In this document: piece by piece, positions 7,634-14,663 of the stretch
Layout: every line of letters starts with the position of its first letter
How positions within the stretch are numbered: the first letter of the stretch is position 1
Assembly: GCA_034437275.1 (NCBI GenBank)
Contig: DAOTUD010000039.1
Location: forward strand, 1-38,178
DNA: 38,178 nt
Source of the DNA: TC-15 sp034437275
GTDB taxonomy: Bacteria; Chloroflexota; Anaerolineae; Aggregatilineales; Aggregatilineaceae
Direction: 5' to 3'
Program-made: the position numbers and the translations under genes
Notes under the pieces: generated by a model
The model's database searches: none
Seen by the model: the letters and a program-made list of their open reading frames with translations, nothing else
Told to the model about the DNA's origin: nothing

Positions 7634-8215
7634 ATGCTGCGTTCGCTGCTGCTCAGGCTGCTGTCGCGCCATCTGATACCGATCCTCTGGATCAGCGGCG
7701 CGCTGACCGCCGCGATCTTCATCGGCTTTCGCTTCGTGCTCGATCTGCCGGCGGGCGCGCCGTCGGTGCTGGCGCTGCAGCTGGCCTTCAGCGAGGGCAC
7801 CTTCCGCGACATCATCGACGAGTGGGGAGCGGCGGGCGTGGACAGCTACCGCGCCTCGATGTGCCTGGACATGCTCTTCCCGGCGGTGTACGCGACCTTC
7901 CTCACCAGCCTGCTGATCTGGCTGGAGCAGCGGCACAACGCAGACCGGACGCCCGGCCCGGTGCGCCGCGCGGCCTTCTGGCTCGACGTGCTCAACCCAT
8001 TTAGGCCGCGCGGGGCGGCGTGGCTGCTCCTGCCGGTAATCGCGGCGCTGGGTGATTACGTCGAGAACGTGCTGCACCTGATCATCCTGGCCGACACGAG
8101 CAGCCTGTCCGCCGCGCTGATCCTGCTGGCGTCGCTGGCGGCGGCGATCAAGTGGGCGCTGCTGGCCGTGATCGTGGGGCGGGCCGGCGTGCTGCTGCTG
8201 CGCGCGTCTCGCTGA
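7634..8215 (+). CDS. Polytopic membrane protein of unknown function
   Basis: A 193-residue protein with about four transmembrane helices (roughly 14-35, 70-92, 128-150, 163-188) and an acidic loop near residues 55-65. It starts 2 bases after the preceding stop (taacgATG), so translation is likely coupled and the two proteins may act together. No recognised domain or catalytic motif is visible. Confidence 0.6.
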   Translation: MLRSLLLRLLSRHLIPILWISGALTAAIFIGFRFVLDLPAGAPSVLALQLAFSEGTFRDIIDEWGAAGVDSYRASMCLDMLFPAVYATFLTSLLIWLEQRHNADRTPGPVRRAAFWLDVLNPFRPRGAAWLLLPVIAALGDYVENVLHLIILADTSSLSAALILLASLAAAIKWALLAVIVGRAGVLLLRASR

Positions 8216-8311
8216 GCGCGGCAGGACTTGCGGCCTCTTTTGCGCAGCGCGGCATTGGGGTATCATGCAGGTGTGGCTTTATGCGTGCTTTACCCCTTGT
8301 ATGATGAAGTG

Positions 8312-8510
8312 AGGAGTATACAATACATAGAGTATACTCCATGCGGCCAGCACCGGGTGACGTTGGATATTCCCCTGAAGGCGTGAGACCTTGTGGGAGA
8401 GATGAACGCCCCGGTGCCCAGGGCGGTGAGGAAACCGAACAGTATCGGAAGCCCCGCGCACCACGAAGCGGAGAGCTTGTATGGCACAAGGTGGGTTGTT
8501 GCACCGAACC
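8312..8510 (+). ncRNA. Predicted IS110 bridge RNA
   Basis: The predicted start (from the junction promoter) is about 8312, directly at a 9-bp hairpin (8313-8321 with 8332-8340). Next is a stem-loop 8351-8416: CACCGGG with CCCGGTG, CGTT with AACG, apical AAGG with CCTT. Its internal loop carries CCCCT (8372-8376) and GGGAG (8395-8399), matching the left target as is and the right target as complement around core CT. A second stem-loop, 8424-8506 (CGGTG with CACCG, AACC with GGTT, apical CCGC with GCGG), carries ACAGTATC (8439-8446), identical to the right end of the IS, and ACAAG (8486-8490), complementary to CTTGT at the left end. The order 5' hairpin, target loop, donor loop is that of IS621. 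The 3' end is a guess. Confidence 0.82.
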
Positions 8511-8542
8511 GGGCCGCGCGAAGCGAAGAGGAGCGATAGGTG

Positions 8543-9520
8543 ATGGACCAAGCAATATTGGGGATCGATGTATCGAAGGCGAAGCTGGCGGTGGCGTTGC
8601 TGCGACCGGGGCAAGGGGTGCAAGAGGCCGCGTTTGACAATACGCCGCGCGGGTTCAAGAAACTGGCCAAATGGCTGCGCAAACGCAAGGCGGGCCAGGT
8701 GCATGTCTGTCTGGAAGCGACGGGCCTGTATGGCGATGGGGTGGCGTGTTTTCTGCATGAGGCGGGGCATACGGTGAGTGTGGTCAACCCGGCCCGGATC
8801 AGCGCCTATGCCAAGAGCCAGTTGCAGCGCAACAAAACCGACCAGTTGGATGCGGCGCTGATTGCCGATTTCTGCCGGACACAGCAGCCACCGGCCTGGA
8901 CCCCGCCCGATCCGGCCTGGCGCGAGCTGCGGGCGCTGGCGCGCCATCTGGTCGACCTGAAAGACATGCGCCAGCAAGAGCGTAATCGGCTGCAAGCTGG
9001 CATTCAGTCTGAGGTGGTGCGTGATACGCTGGAAGAGCATATCGCCTTTCTTGAGGAGCAAATTGCTGAACTGGAACGCCATATTCGTGAGCATATCAAG
9101 CAGCATCCAAGCTTGAAACGGCAGCGTGACTTGCTCGAGAGTATTCCAGGTATTGGCTCCCTCTCGGCTTCCTTGATTCTCGCCGAAACCAACGACCTGC
9201 GACGCTTTGATAACGCGGGCCAGGTCGCCGCCTTTGCAGGGCTTAACCCCACGCAGCGCCGCTCCGGCAGTTCGGTACAGGGCCAAACCTCGTTGTCCAA
9301 GACCGGCAACGCGCGCTTACGCCGCATTTTGTTTTTCCCCGCCATGAGTGCCTGTACCCATAATCCGCGCATTGCCCCCTGGGCGGCGCGATTGGCTGAC
9401 AAGGGTAAAACCAGGATGCAAGTCATTGCCGCTGCTATGCGCAAGTTGCTCGTGCTGGCTTATGGTGTGTTGAAGTCGGGGCAGCCATTTGATCCGAATT
9501 ATCAAGCGGCTACATCTTGA
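8543..9520 (+). CDS. IS110-family transposase (RNA-guided recombinase)
   Basis: A 325-residue DEDD/serine recombinase. The N-terminal RuvC-like domain shows D9 (GIDVSK), E58 (LEATG) and D100/D103 (KTDQLDA). A coiled-coil follows at about 140-190. The C-terminal Tnp_IS116 domain begins near 198 (ESIPGIG) and contains GLNPTQRRSGSS, with S241 as the likely catalytic serine. No truncation or frameshift is seen, so it is probably active. The ATG is preceded by GAGGAG 9 bases upstream; a GTG three bases earlier is an alternative start. The stop codon is part of the -35 box formed when the element circularises. Confidence 0.93.
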   Translation: MDQAILGIDVSKAKLAVALLRPGQGVQEAAFDNTPRGFKKLAKWLRKRKAGQVHVCLEATGLYGDGVACFLHEAGHTVSVVNPARISAYAKSQLQRNKTDQLDAALIADFCRTQQPPAWTPPDPAWRELRALARHLVDLKDMRQQERNRLQAGIQSEVVRDTLEEHIAFLEEQIAELERHIREHIKQHPSLKRQRDLLESIPGIGSLSASLILAETNDLRRFDNAGQVAAFAGLNPTQRRSGSSVQGQTSLSKTGNARLRRILFFPAMSACTHNPRIAPWAARLADKGKTRMQVIAAAMRKLLVLAYGVLKSGQPFDPNYQAATS

Positions 9521-9535
9521 CTTTTAACACAGTAT

Positions 9536-9602
9536 CTCCCCCCTGGCCGAAGCGGGGCACGCTCGAAAAGTCCCTCTCCGTTTACGGGGAGGGATTTAGG
9601 AG
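9536..9602 (-). repeat. Family A element, left part of the copy split by the IS110
   Basis: Read on the minus strand, this part carries CTAAATCCCT..AACGGAGAGGGAC and ends in GGCCAGGGGG at the IS border. The other piece is TTTACCCCT at 8289-8297. Without the IS the two join into one element of family A, inverted relative to the copies at 14 and 6755. Its outer terminal repeat near 9602 is lost. A further family A end, ATTTACCCCTCCCTAAAT on the minus strand, lies near 9846-9863. Confidence 0.65.
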
Positions 9603-9674
9603 TTGTCCGGTATTAGCCAGGTTGATCCAGGACTGAACGCTGGCAAGTGCCCCGGATGGTCAGCCGGTAACTGC

Positions 9675-9793
9675 CCCTCACCCCCCGGCCCCCTCTCCCG
9701 CAGAGCAGCCGAGGGGGAGTCACAGCGCACGCTTTTTCCCCTCGCCCATTTCATGGGTGAGGGGACACCGCCCGCAGGGCGGAGGGGTGAGGG
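9675..9793 (+). repeat. Inverted-repeat element, family B (119 bp)
   Basis: Starts CCCTCACCCC and ends GGGGTGAGGG, perfect 10-bp inverted repeats, with shared internal blocks CCCGGCCCCCTCTCCC, TTTTTCCCCTCGCCCAT and GGGCGGAGGGG. Another 119-bp copy is at 32835-32953 and a 72-bp internal-deletion copy at 21758-21829. It has no coding capacity. The gap 9521-9903 consists of the IS end, this element and family A remnants. Confidence 0.7.
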
Positions 9794-9903
9794 ACTGCAA
9801 CCGCGCACCGTCGTGTACATCGGGCCAATCCATATCGGACAAGCCTATTTAGGGAGGGGTAAATCGCCTTCACATTCATTACATATCGGGAGGAAGTGGA
9901 ATC

Positions 9904-11154
9904 ATGCTGCGCAAAATCACAATTCTGCTGCTGGTGGTCGGGCTGGCCCTGGCGGCGGCGCCGGACTTCACCGCCGCCCAGGATGGCGCGGACGGCTGGA
10001 CAGCCTACGAGTTGAACCTGCGGGCCGGACCGGGCGGGGGCTACGCCGTGATCACCGTGCTGCCGGTGAACACCGGCCTGCTCTTCGAGGCGCGCGATCC
10101 GGCGATGGACTGGCTGCTGGGCCACACGACGGACGGCGCGTGGCGCGGCTGGGTCGCCAGCGGCTACCTGCGCTACCGTGACGGGTTCACGGCGGCGCGG
10201 CTGCCCGTCAGCGAGGAGATCGTCCCGGCGGACTCGTCCGGCGGGGGGGGCGATGCGGGCAACGGGGATGCTCCCCCGGCCAGCGGCATCATCGCGCAGG
10301 AACTCGTCTACGACACCGGGCACTCGCAGTATTACCGCATCTCGTATATGAGCGACGGGCTGCGCGTCAACGGCTGGCTGGGCTACCCGACCACCGGCCC
10401 CGACCGGATGCCGGCCATCATCTACAACCGGGGCGGCGCGTGGAACACCGGCGCGCTGATCGGCATCGAGATCGTGCCGCTGGTCGAGTCCGGCTATGTG
10501 GCCATCGCCTCGCAGTATCGCGGCAACGCGGGCAGCGAAGGCGCGGAGCAGTTCGGCTGGGACGAGGTGCGCGACGTGCTGAACCTGGTCCCGGTGCTGC
10601 GCAGCCTGCCGTTTGTGGACGGAGCGCGGATCGGGATGATGGGCGGTTCGCGCGGCGGGATGGTGACCTACATGGCGCTCAAAGAGGAAACCATGCGCGG
10701 CACCAACGCCATCAAGGCGGCGGTCACCGTCGGCGGGCTGGCGGACCTGTTCATGTGGGCCGAGGAGCGCCCGAAGATCGTCGAGGACGTATACCTGCCG
10801 CTGATCGGCGTGCGCCCGTCCGAGTCGTTCTTCCACTACGAGATGCGCTCGGCGACCTACTGGCCGGAACTGATCACCACACCGCTGCTGATCCTGCACG
10901 GCGAGGCCGACACCGAGATCTCCGTCGCGCAGTCGGTCAAGCTCTACGAGGCGCTCAAAAACGCCGGGCAGCCCGCCACGCTGATCACCTACCCCGGCGA
11001 CAACCACCAGCTCAGCGGGCAGTTGGGCGGCTATCCGCCCGCGCTGGCGTTCTTCGCGCGCTACCTGGGCGGCGACGGCGTCGACCGCCAACACGCCACT
11101 CACTGGCCGGAGATCGACGCGGTGAGCCAGTGGTTCTGGCGCAACATGCGCTAG
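9904..11154 (+). CDS. Secreted SH3-like domain plus alpha/beta hydrolase (S9-like peptidase)
   Basis: A 416-residue exported protein. The signal peptide is residues 1-25. A bacterial SH3-like domain at about 33-95 ('LNLRAGPGGGY..WVASGYL') probably binds wall or surface material. After a Gly/Asp linker comes a prolyl-oligopeptidase-type alpha/beta hydrolase (about 130-416). Its triad is S249 in GGSRGG, D336 in HGEADTE and H368 in GDNHQ. A peptidase or esterase acting outside the cell fits; the substrate is unknown. GGGAGGAAG upstream supports the start. It is followed by murI after 29 bases. Confidence 0.85.
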   Translation: MLRKITILLLVVGLALAAAPDFTAAQDGADGWTAYELNLRAGPGGGYAVITVLPVNTGLLFEARDPAMDWLLGHTTDGAWRGWVASGYLRYRDGFTAARLPVSEEIVPADSSGGGGDAGNGDAPPASGIIAQELVYDTGHSQYYRISYMSDGLRVNGWLGYPTTGPDRMPAIIYNRGGAWNTGALIGIEIVPLVESGYVAIASQYRGNAGSEGAEQFGWDEVRDVLNLVPVLRSLPFVDGARIGMMGGSRGGMVTYMALKEETMRGTNAIKAAVTVGGLADLFMWAEERPKIVEDVYLPLIGVRPSESFFHYEMRSATYWPELITTPLLILHGEADTEISVAQSVKLYEALKNAGQPATLITYPGDNHQLSGQLGGYPPALAFFARYLGGDGVDRQHATHWPEIDAVSQWFWRNMR

Positions 11155-11183
11155 CGGCGGCCCATCGTACACGGGAGGACAGC

Positions 11184-12029
11184 GTGAGCATTGACGACAC
11201 AGCACGCCCGATCGGGGTGCTCGATTCCGGGATGGGCGGCCTGTCGATCCTGCGCGAGATACGCGCCCAACTACCTGCCGAAAATGTGCTGTTTGTGGCC
11301 GACCAGGCCCACGTCCCCTACGGCCCGCGCCCGATGGACGAGGTGCGCCGCCTGACAGTGGGCGTCGCCCGCTTCCTGATCGCGCAGGGCGTCAAGCTGA
11401 TCGTGGTGGCGTGCAACACCGCCAGCGCCGCCGCGCTCTACCACCTGCGCGCGGTCTTCCCGGGGGTGCCGTTCGTGGGCATGGAACCCGCCGTCAAGCC
11501 CGCCGCCCATAACACCCGCAGCGGCGTGATCGGCGTGATCGCGACCGAGGTTACCTTCCAGGGCGAGTTGTTCGCCAGCGTAGTGGGACGTTTCGCGCAG
11601 GACGTGCAGGTCGAAACCCGCGCCTGCCCGCAGTTCGTGACGCTGGCCGAACGCGGCGAACTCGACTCCCCGCGCACCCGCGCCGCCGTGCATGACTGCC
11701 TGGACCCGCTGGTCGCCGCTGGGATCGACCAGTTGGTGCTGGGCTGCACCCACTTCCCGTTTCTGAAGGACGCGATCCAGGCCGTGATCGGGCCGGACAT
11801 CACCATCGTCGATCCGAGCGCCGCCGTCGCGCGGCAGGCCGGGCGCGTGCTGGCCGCCCACGACGCCCGCCGCCCGCCGGAGGGACCGGGCCGCGTGGTG
11901 TACGCCACCTCCGGCGATCCGGCGGCGTTCCGGCGCGTGCGGGGATCACTGCTCGGCGCGGACGAAGCCGCCGCTGCCGAGGTGCGCGCGCTGCGCTGGT
12001 CGGCAGGGGCGCTGACGTTCGGGGGGTAG
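11184..12029 (+). CDS. murI: Glutamate racemase
   Basis: A 281-residue cofactor-independent racemase making D-glutamate for peptidoglycan. Both catalytic cysteine motifs are present: VACNTAS near residue 78 and LGCTHFPF near 192, along with the N-terminal VLDSGMGGLS signature and PYGPR. The GTG start at 11184 is chosen because GGGAGGAC lies 8 bases upstream and the family begins a few residues before GVLDSG. The last 31 bases (11999-12029) are repeated exactly at 14448-14478, on the far side of a restriction-modification insertion; the gene itself remains intact. Confidence 0.93.
   Translation: MSIDDTARPIGVLDSGMGGLSILREIRAQLPAENVLFVADQAHVPYGPRPMDEVRRLTVGVARFLIAQGVKLIVVACNTASAAALYHLRAVFPGVPFVGMEPAVKPAAHNTRSGVIGVIATEVTFQGELFASVVGRFAQDVQVETRACPQFVTLAERGELDSPRTRAAVHDCLDPLVAAGIDQLVLGCTHFPFLKDAIQAVIGPDITIVDPSAAVARQAGRVLAAHDARRPPEGPGRVVYATSGDPAAFRRVRGSLLGADEAAAAEVRALRWSAGALTFGG
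11999..12029 (+). repeat. 31-bp direct repeat, left copy (murI 3' end)
   Basis: The run from 11999 to the murI stop codon at 12029 is identical to 14448-14478. The bases on either side differ (G then T here, A then C in the other copy), so the repeat length is exactly 31 bp. It brackets the restriction-modification module. Confidence 0.95.
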
Positions 12030-12105
12030 TGGAGAAAAATCAACACAAATATGCTATTCTAGTTTTGGAATGGAATGCACCGCGAGATGTAAAAGGAATT
12101 GATCG

Positions 12106-13317
12106 ATGGGCAAAGCCAAAAAAACCGTAGCCGAAAACCGCAATTACAGCGTGCTCAATGTGCGAGATGCCAAAGAGATAGCCCTCGTGTGGCTCAAAGG
12201 CGTACACCTGGAAAACGCCGTCGAATTTGGCTTGCCGGAAATTGATGATCGCTACCATGTCTGGCGTGTGCCCCTGGTGATGAAGTATGCTAAGCGCCGT
12301 GTTGGGGAGGTTGTGATCGACGCGCGAAGCTCATTGATTCTACTCGAAAAATCAACCGATGCGGCCACCTTAGAAGCCCGGCTGTTAGGTCGAAAAAAGA
12401 TGCCCAATCAGCCACAGACAGTCCGCAAAAGCCGTCAAACCAAAAAGGACACTTATGAGCTTTCGGACCTGCGAAATACCATCGCACTGGGCAATAGTGA
12501 GAATATTTTGCACACGTTGCCCGCCAATTCGATTGACCTGGTTTTTACCTCTCCCCCTTACTACAATGCCAGACGCGAATATGCTGACTATATCACCTAT
12601 GAGGAGTACTTACTGAACCTTAGAAAGGTGATACAAGCGACTCATCATGTCCTTGCCGAAGGGCGTTTCTTCGTGATCAATGTTGCTCCAGTACTTATTC
12701 GTCGAGCAAGCCGCAGCGAATCGTCCCGGCGTATCGCGGTACCGTTTGATCTCCACCGCATCTTTATCGAGGAGGGATTCGATTTCATTGATGATATCAT
12801 CTGGGTCAAACCGTCAGGGGCCGGGTGGGCCACTGGACGCGGTCGACGTTTTGCTGCCGATAGAAATCCGCTGCAATACAAAGCGGTACCTATCACCGAG
12901 TACGTGCTGGTATATCGCAAATACACGTCCCGGTTGATTGATTGGAATATTCGCGCCCACCCCGATCAAAATCTCGTCAAGGAATCTCAGATCGATGATA
13001 ACTATGAATCAATGAATGTCTGGCATATCCAACCAGCCCACGACAAACGACACCCGGCAGTTTTCCCCTTGGAGTTAGCCGAACGGGTTATCCGATATTA
13101 CTCCTTCAAACAAGATGTGGTGCTCGACCCCTTTGCCGGGATTGGGACGGTTGGCAAAGCCGCCAGCCGCCTCCAACGGCGTTTTGTGCTGATCGAGCGT
13201 GAAAAGGAATACGTCGATATTATCCGCGAAGAAGCCAAGCAATGGCTAGGGAAAAATGCACGCAACATCTTAACGCTCAACTGTGCGCCGATCAATCCAG
13301 ACGATATGTTGTTCTAG
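12106..13317 (+). CDS. Type II DNA methyltransferase (N4-cytosine or N6-adenine, beta class)
   Basis: A 403-residue SAM-dependent methyltransferase. The catalytic motif TSPPY is at 148-152 and the SAM-binding motif DPFAGIGT at 341-348, giving the beta-class order (catalysis first, SAM binding last). SPPY is typical of amino-methyltransferases. An N-terminal extension of about 120 basic residues precedes the domain. AAAAGGAA lies upstream of the start. The restriction enzyme gene follows after 9 bases. Base composition is clearly lower in GC than the flanking genes, and the pair lies between two copies of a 31-bp repeat, both signs of recent acquisition. If the endonuclease is CfrBI-like, the methylated site would be a CCWWGG-type sequence. 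Confidence 0.88.
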   Translation: MGKAKKTVAENRNYSVLNVRDAKEIALVWLKGVHLENAVEFGLPEIDDRYHVWRVPLVMKYAKRRVGEVVIDARSSLILLEKSTDAATLEARLLGRKKMPNQPQTVRKSRQTKKDTYELSDLRNTIALGNSENILHTLPANSIDLVFTSPPYYNARREYADYITYEEYLLNLRKVIQATHHVLAEGRFFVINVAPVLIRRASRSESSRRIAVPFDLHRIFIEEGFDFIDDIIWVKPSGAGWATGRGRRFAADRNPLQYKAVPITEYVLVYRKYTSRLIDWNIRAHPDQNLVKESQIDDNYESMNVWHIQPAHDKRHPAVFPLELAERVIRYYSFKQDVVLDPFAGIGTVGKAASRLQRRFVLIEREKEYVDIIREEAKQWLGKNARNILTLNCAPINPDDMLF

Positions 13318-13326
13318 GGAAACGAA

Positions 13327-14448
13327 ATGTCCGATAGCTATGATCACCCCATCACAAGCCTGTCGAGACTGCTTTCGCCGCATGAGCTAGACTTGCTGGT
13401 CGCGACCGGGGAGAATCTGATCGAAACGATCGGAATCGACGTTATTCGCGGTGTTGTGCTGGATGTCTTAACAGGCCGAAACATCCGCAGCTCAACTGAA
13501 AGCCTGACACGCCGACGCATCGCCACCTTAAACCTTGCTTTATTGAATATGTTTATCCAGGGGACAGTAAAACAGCATGATTTTATCGAACAGTTGCCGT
13601 TTATTGCATCCGAGATTCTGTCCCAGAAAAATGATAAAGCGGAGAAATGGCTGGCGCATTGGGCGATGGGCCTCACCGGAAAAGGTATGCAAAACATTCT
13701 CCGAGATGATGTAAACCTGATCCCCGAGTATCGAGATATATACATCAAAACCTGCCAAGACATCATTGAGGACGCCAAACGCACCTATGGCAACTTGAGC
13801 GGAACTTTGGCCCTGGATACCGGTATCCAGGTGAAAGTAAACTGGCTCTTTATGCTGTATCTGCTGAATATGGTTGGATCCCAAACACTGACTATTCGTG
13901 GTTCAGAGAAATCGCTGTATGGTAAATTCTTTGAAAAACTCGTATTGGGATCACTGCTGCACATCCTGGGCTTCAAGCAAGTCCCCGCCGGAACTTTGGA
14001 CAAGCCAGAGCAAGTATTCTGGCTGTCTTCAAGTAGCGAACACAAACGCGAAAGCGACGCCACCATGCTTTTTGCGCCAGGGCAAGGGGTCCGGATGGAT
14101 ATTGGTTTCATAGGCCGGGGCAATACCGAAATTTCACTTGACAAGGTGGCACGATATCGACGCGAAATCGAACTAGGCAGCACACATTACTTCATGGGCA
14201 CGATAATTGTTGTAGATAGGGTTGGGCCTCGCAGCCGAATCATTCAACTCGCAGAAGAAATTGACGGGACCATTGTGCAGATGAGTGCAGGATATTGGCC
14301 CCAGCGTATCGCCAGGGAATTAAATGCCATTTTTGGGTACGATCATCCTCTTGTCACGATGGTACAAGATGACGTGGGTGATTATCTCCAGACGGCATTG
14401 CAGGACGTTCCCCTGATGAACTTCATCCGCTTGGCCTCGGACAGTTAG
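13327..14448 (+). CDS. Type II restriction endonuclease, possibly CfrBI-like
   Basis: A 373-residue soluble protein with no membrane segments. It is assigned mainly by its place directly behind the methyltransferase. A PD-(D/E)xK-like core can be proposed: E203 in 'YGKFFEKLVLG', D258 in 'RMDIGF', and E268-x-S-x-D-K273. The partner's SPPY motif and the protein length fit the CfrBI type (CCWWGG), but this is from memory of family features, not an alignment. The stop codon TAG ends with the first base of the right 31-bp repeat, so the incoming module supplied its own complete reading frame up to the border. The gene is intact. Confidence 0.7.
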   Translation: MSDSYDHPITSLSRLLSPHELDLLVATGENLIETIGIDVIRGVVLDVLTGRNIRSSTESLTRRRIATLNLALLNMFIQGTVKQHDFIEQLPFIASEILSQKNDKAEKWLAHWAMGLTGKGMQNILRDDVNLIPEYRDIYIKTCQDIIEDAKRTYGNLSGTLALDTGIQVKVNWLFMLYLLNMVGSQTLTIRGSEKSLYGKFFEKLVLGSLLHILGFKQVPAGTLDKPEQVFWLSSSSEHKRESDATMLFAPGQGVRMDIGFIGRGNTEISLDKVARYRREIELGSTHYFMGTIIVVDRVGPRSRIIQLAEEIDGTIVQMSAGYWPQRIARELNAIFGYDHPLVTMVQDDVGDYLQTALQDVPLMNFIRLASDS

Positions 14449-14478
14449 TCGGCAGGGGCGCTGACGTTCGGGGGGTAG
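14448..14478 (+). repeat. 31-bp direct repeat, right copy
   Basis: Identical to the murI end at 11999-12029. It lies between the restriction enzyme gene and the HIT remnant. In the ancestral arrangement the murI stop would have been followed 16 bases later by the HIT start codon. Confidence 0.95.
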
Positions 14479-14494
14479 CCAAACGGACACTTTC

Positions 14495-14645
14495 ATGCTG
14501 ATCGACGACTGCCTGTCGTGCGATATCGTGGCGGGGAAGCGCGCCGCGCCCGGCGGCACGATCTACCAGGACGCTCACTGGCCCCTGGACAGCGTGCTGC
14601 CCCGGTGGTGTGGCCGGGTTTCCTGATCGTCAGGCTTACCGGCGC
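14495..14645 (+). pseudogene. Broken HIT-family gene
   Basis: From the ATG at 14495 the frame reads CLSCDIVAGKRAAPGG then TIYQDAHW, the N-terminal pattern of HIT-family (histidine triad) nucleotide hydrolases: C-x2-C, then PG..IY-D..W. It stops at 14626. Near 14600-14604 a one-base shift is needed to continue into 'PVVWPGFLIVRLTG', which fits the next HIT segment. The histidine triad itself is missing, because the minus-strand membrane gene ends at 14664. The gene is therefore frameshifted and truncated. It was presumably the downstream neighbour of murI before the restriction module arrived. Confidence 0.65.
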
Positions 14646-14663
14646 TGGCGGACAAACTGCGGG

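Larger units (their letters stand above)
8298..9535 (+). mobile_element. Complete IS110-family insertion sequence
   Basis: The boundaries were derived from sequence. Left flank TTTACCCCT (8289-8297) and right flank CTCCCCCCTGGCC (9536-9548) rejoin into TTTACCCCTCCCCC, the right end of the family A element as seen intact on the minus strand at 118-100. The dinucleotide CT lies at both borders (8296-8297 and 9536-9537), as expected for IS110 recombination at a short core. The element is 1238 bp, or 1240 with one core, with no long terminal inverted repeats. It carries one transposase and a 245-base left non-coding end. Joining right end to left end builds TTGACT-N17-TATGAT, an independent check of the borders. 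Confidence 0.88.

Noticed and set aside
8476..8483. CTTGTATG in the bridge RNA, identical to the IS left end, considered as the right donor guide
   Set aside because: Its first three bases are in the apical stem (GCTT with AAGC) and its sense is the wrong one for pairing in the same geometry as the target loop; ACAAG at 8486-8490 fits better.
9846..9863. Third full copy of the family A element
   Set aside because: Only the terminal 18 bases match; the following sequence is unrelated, so it is a remnant.
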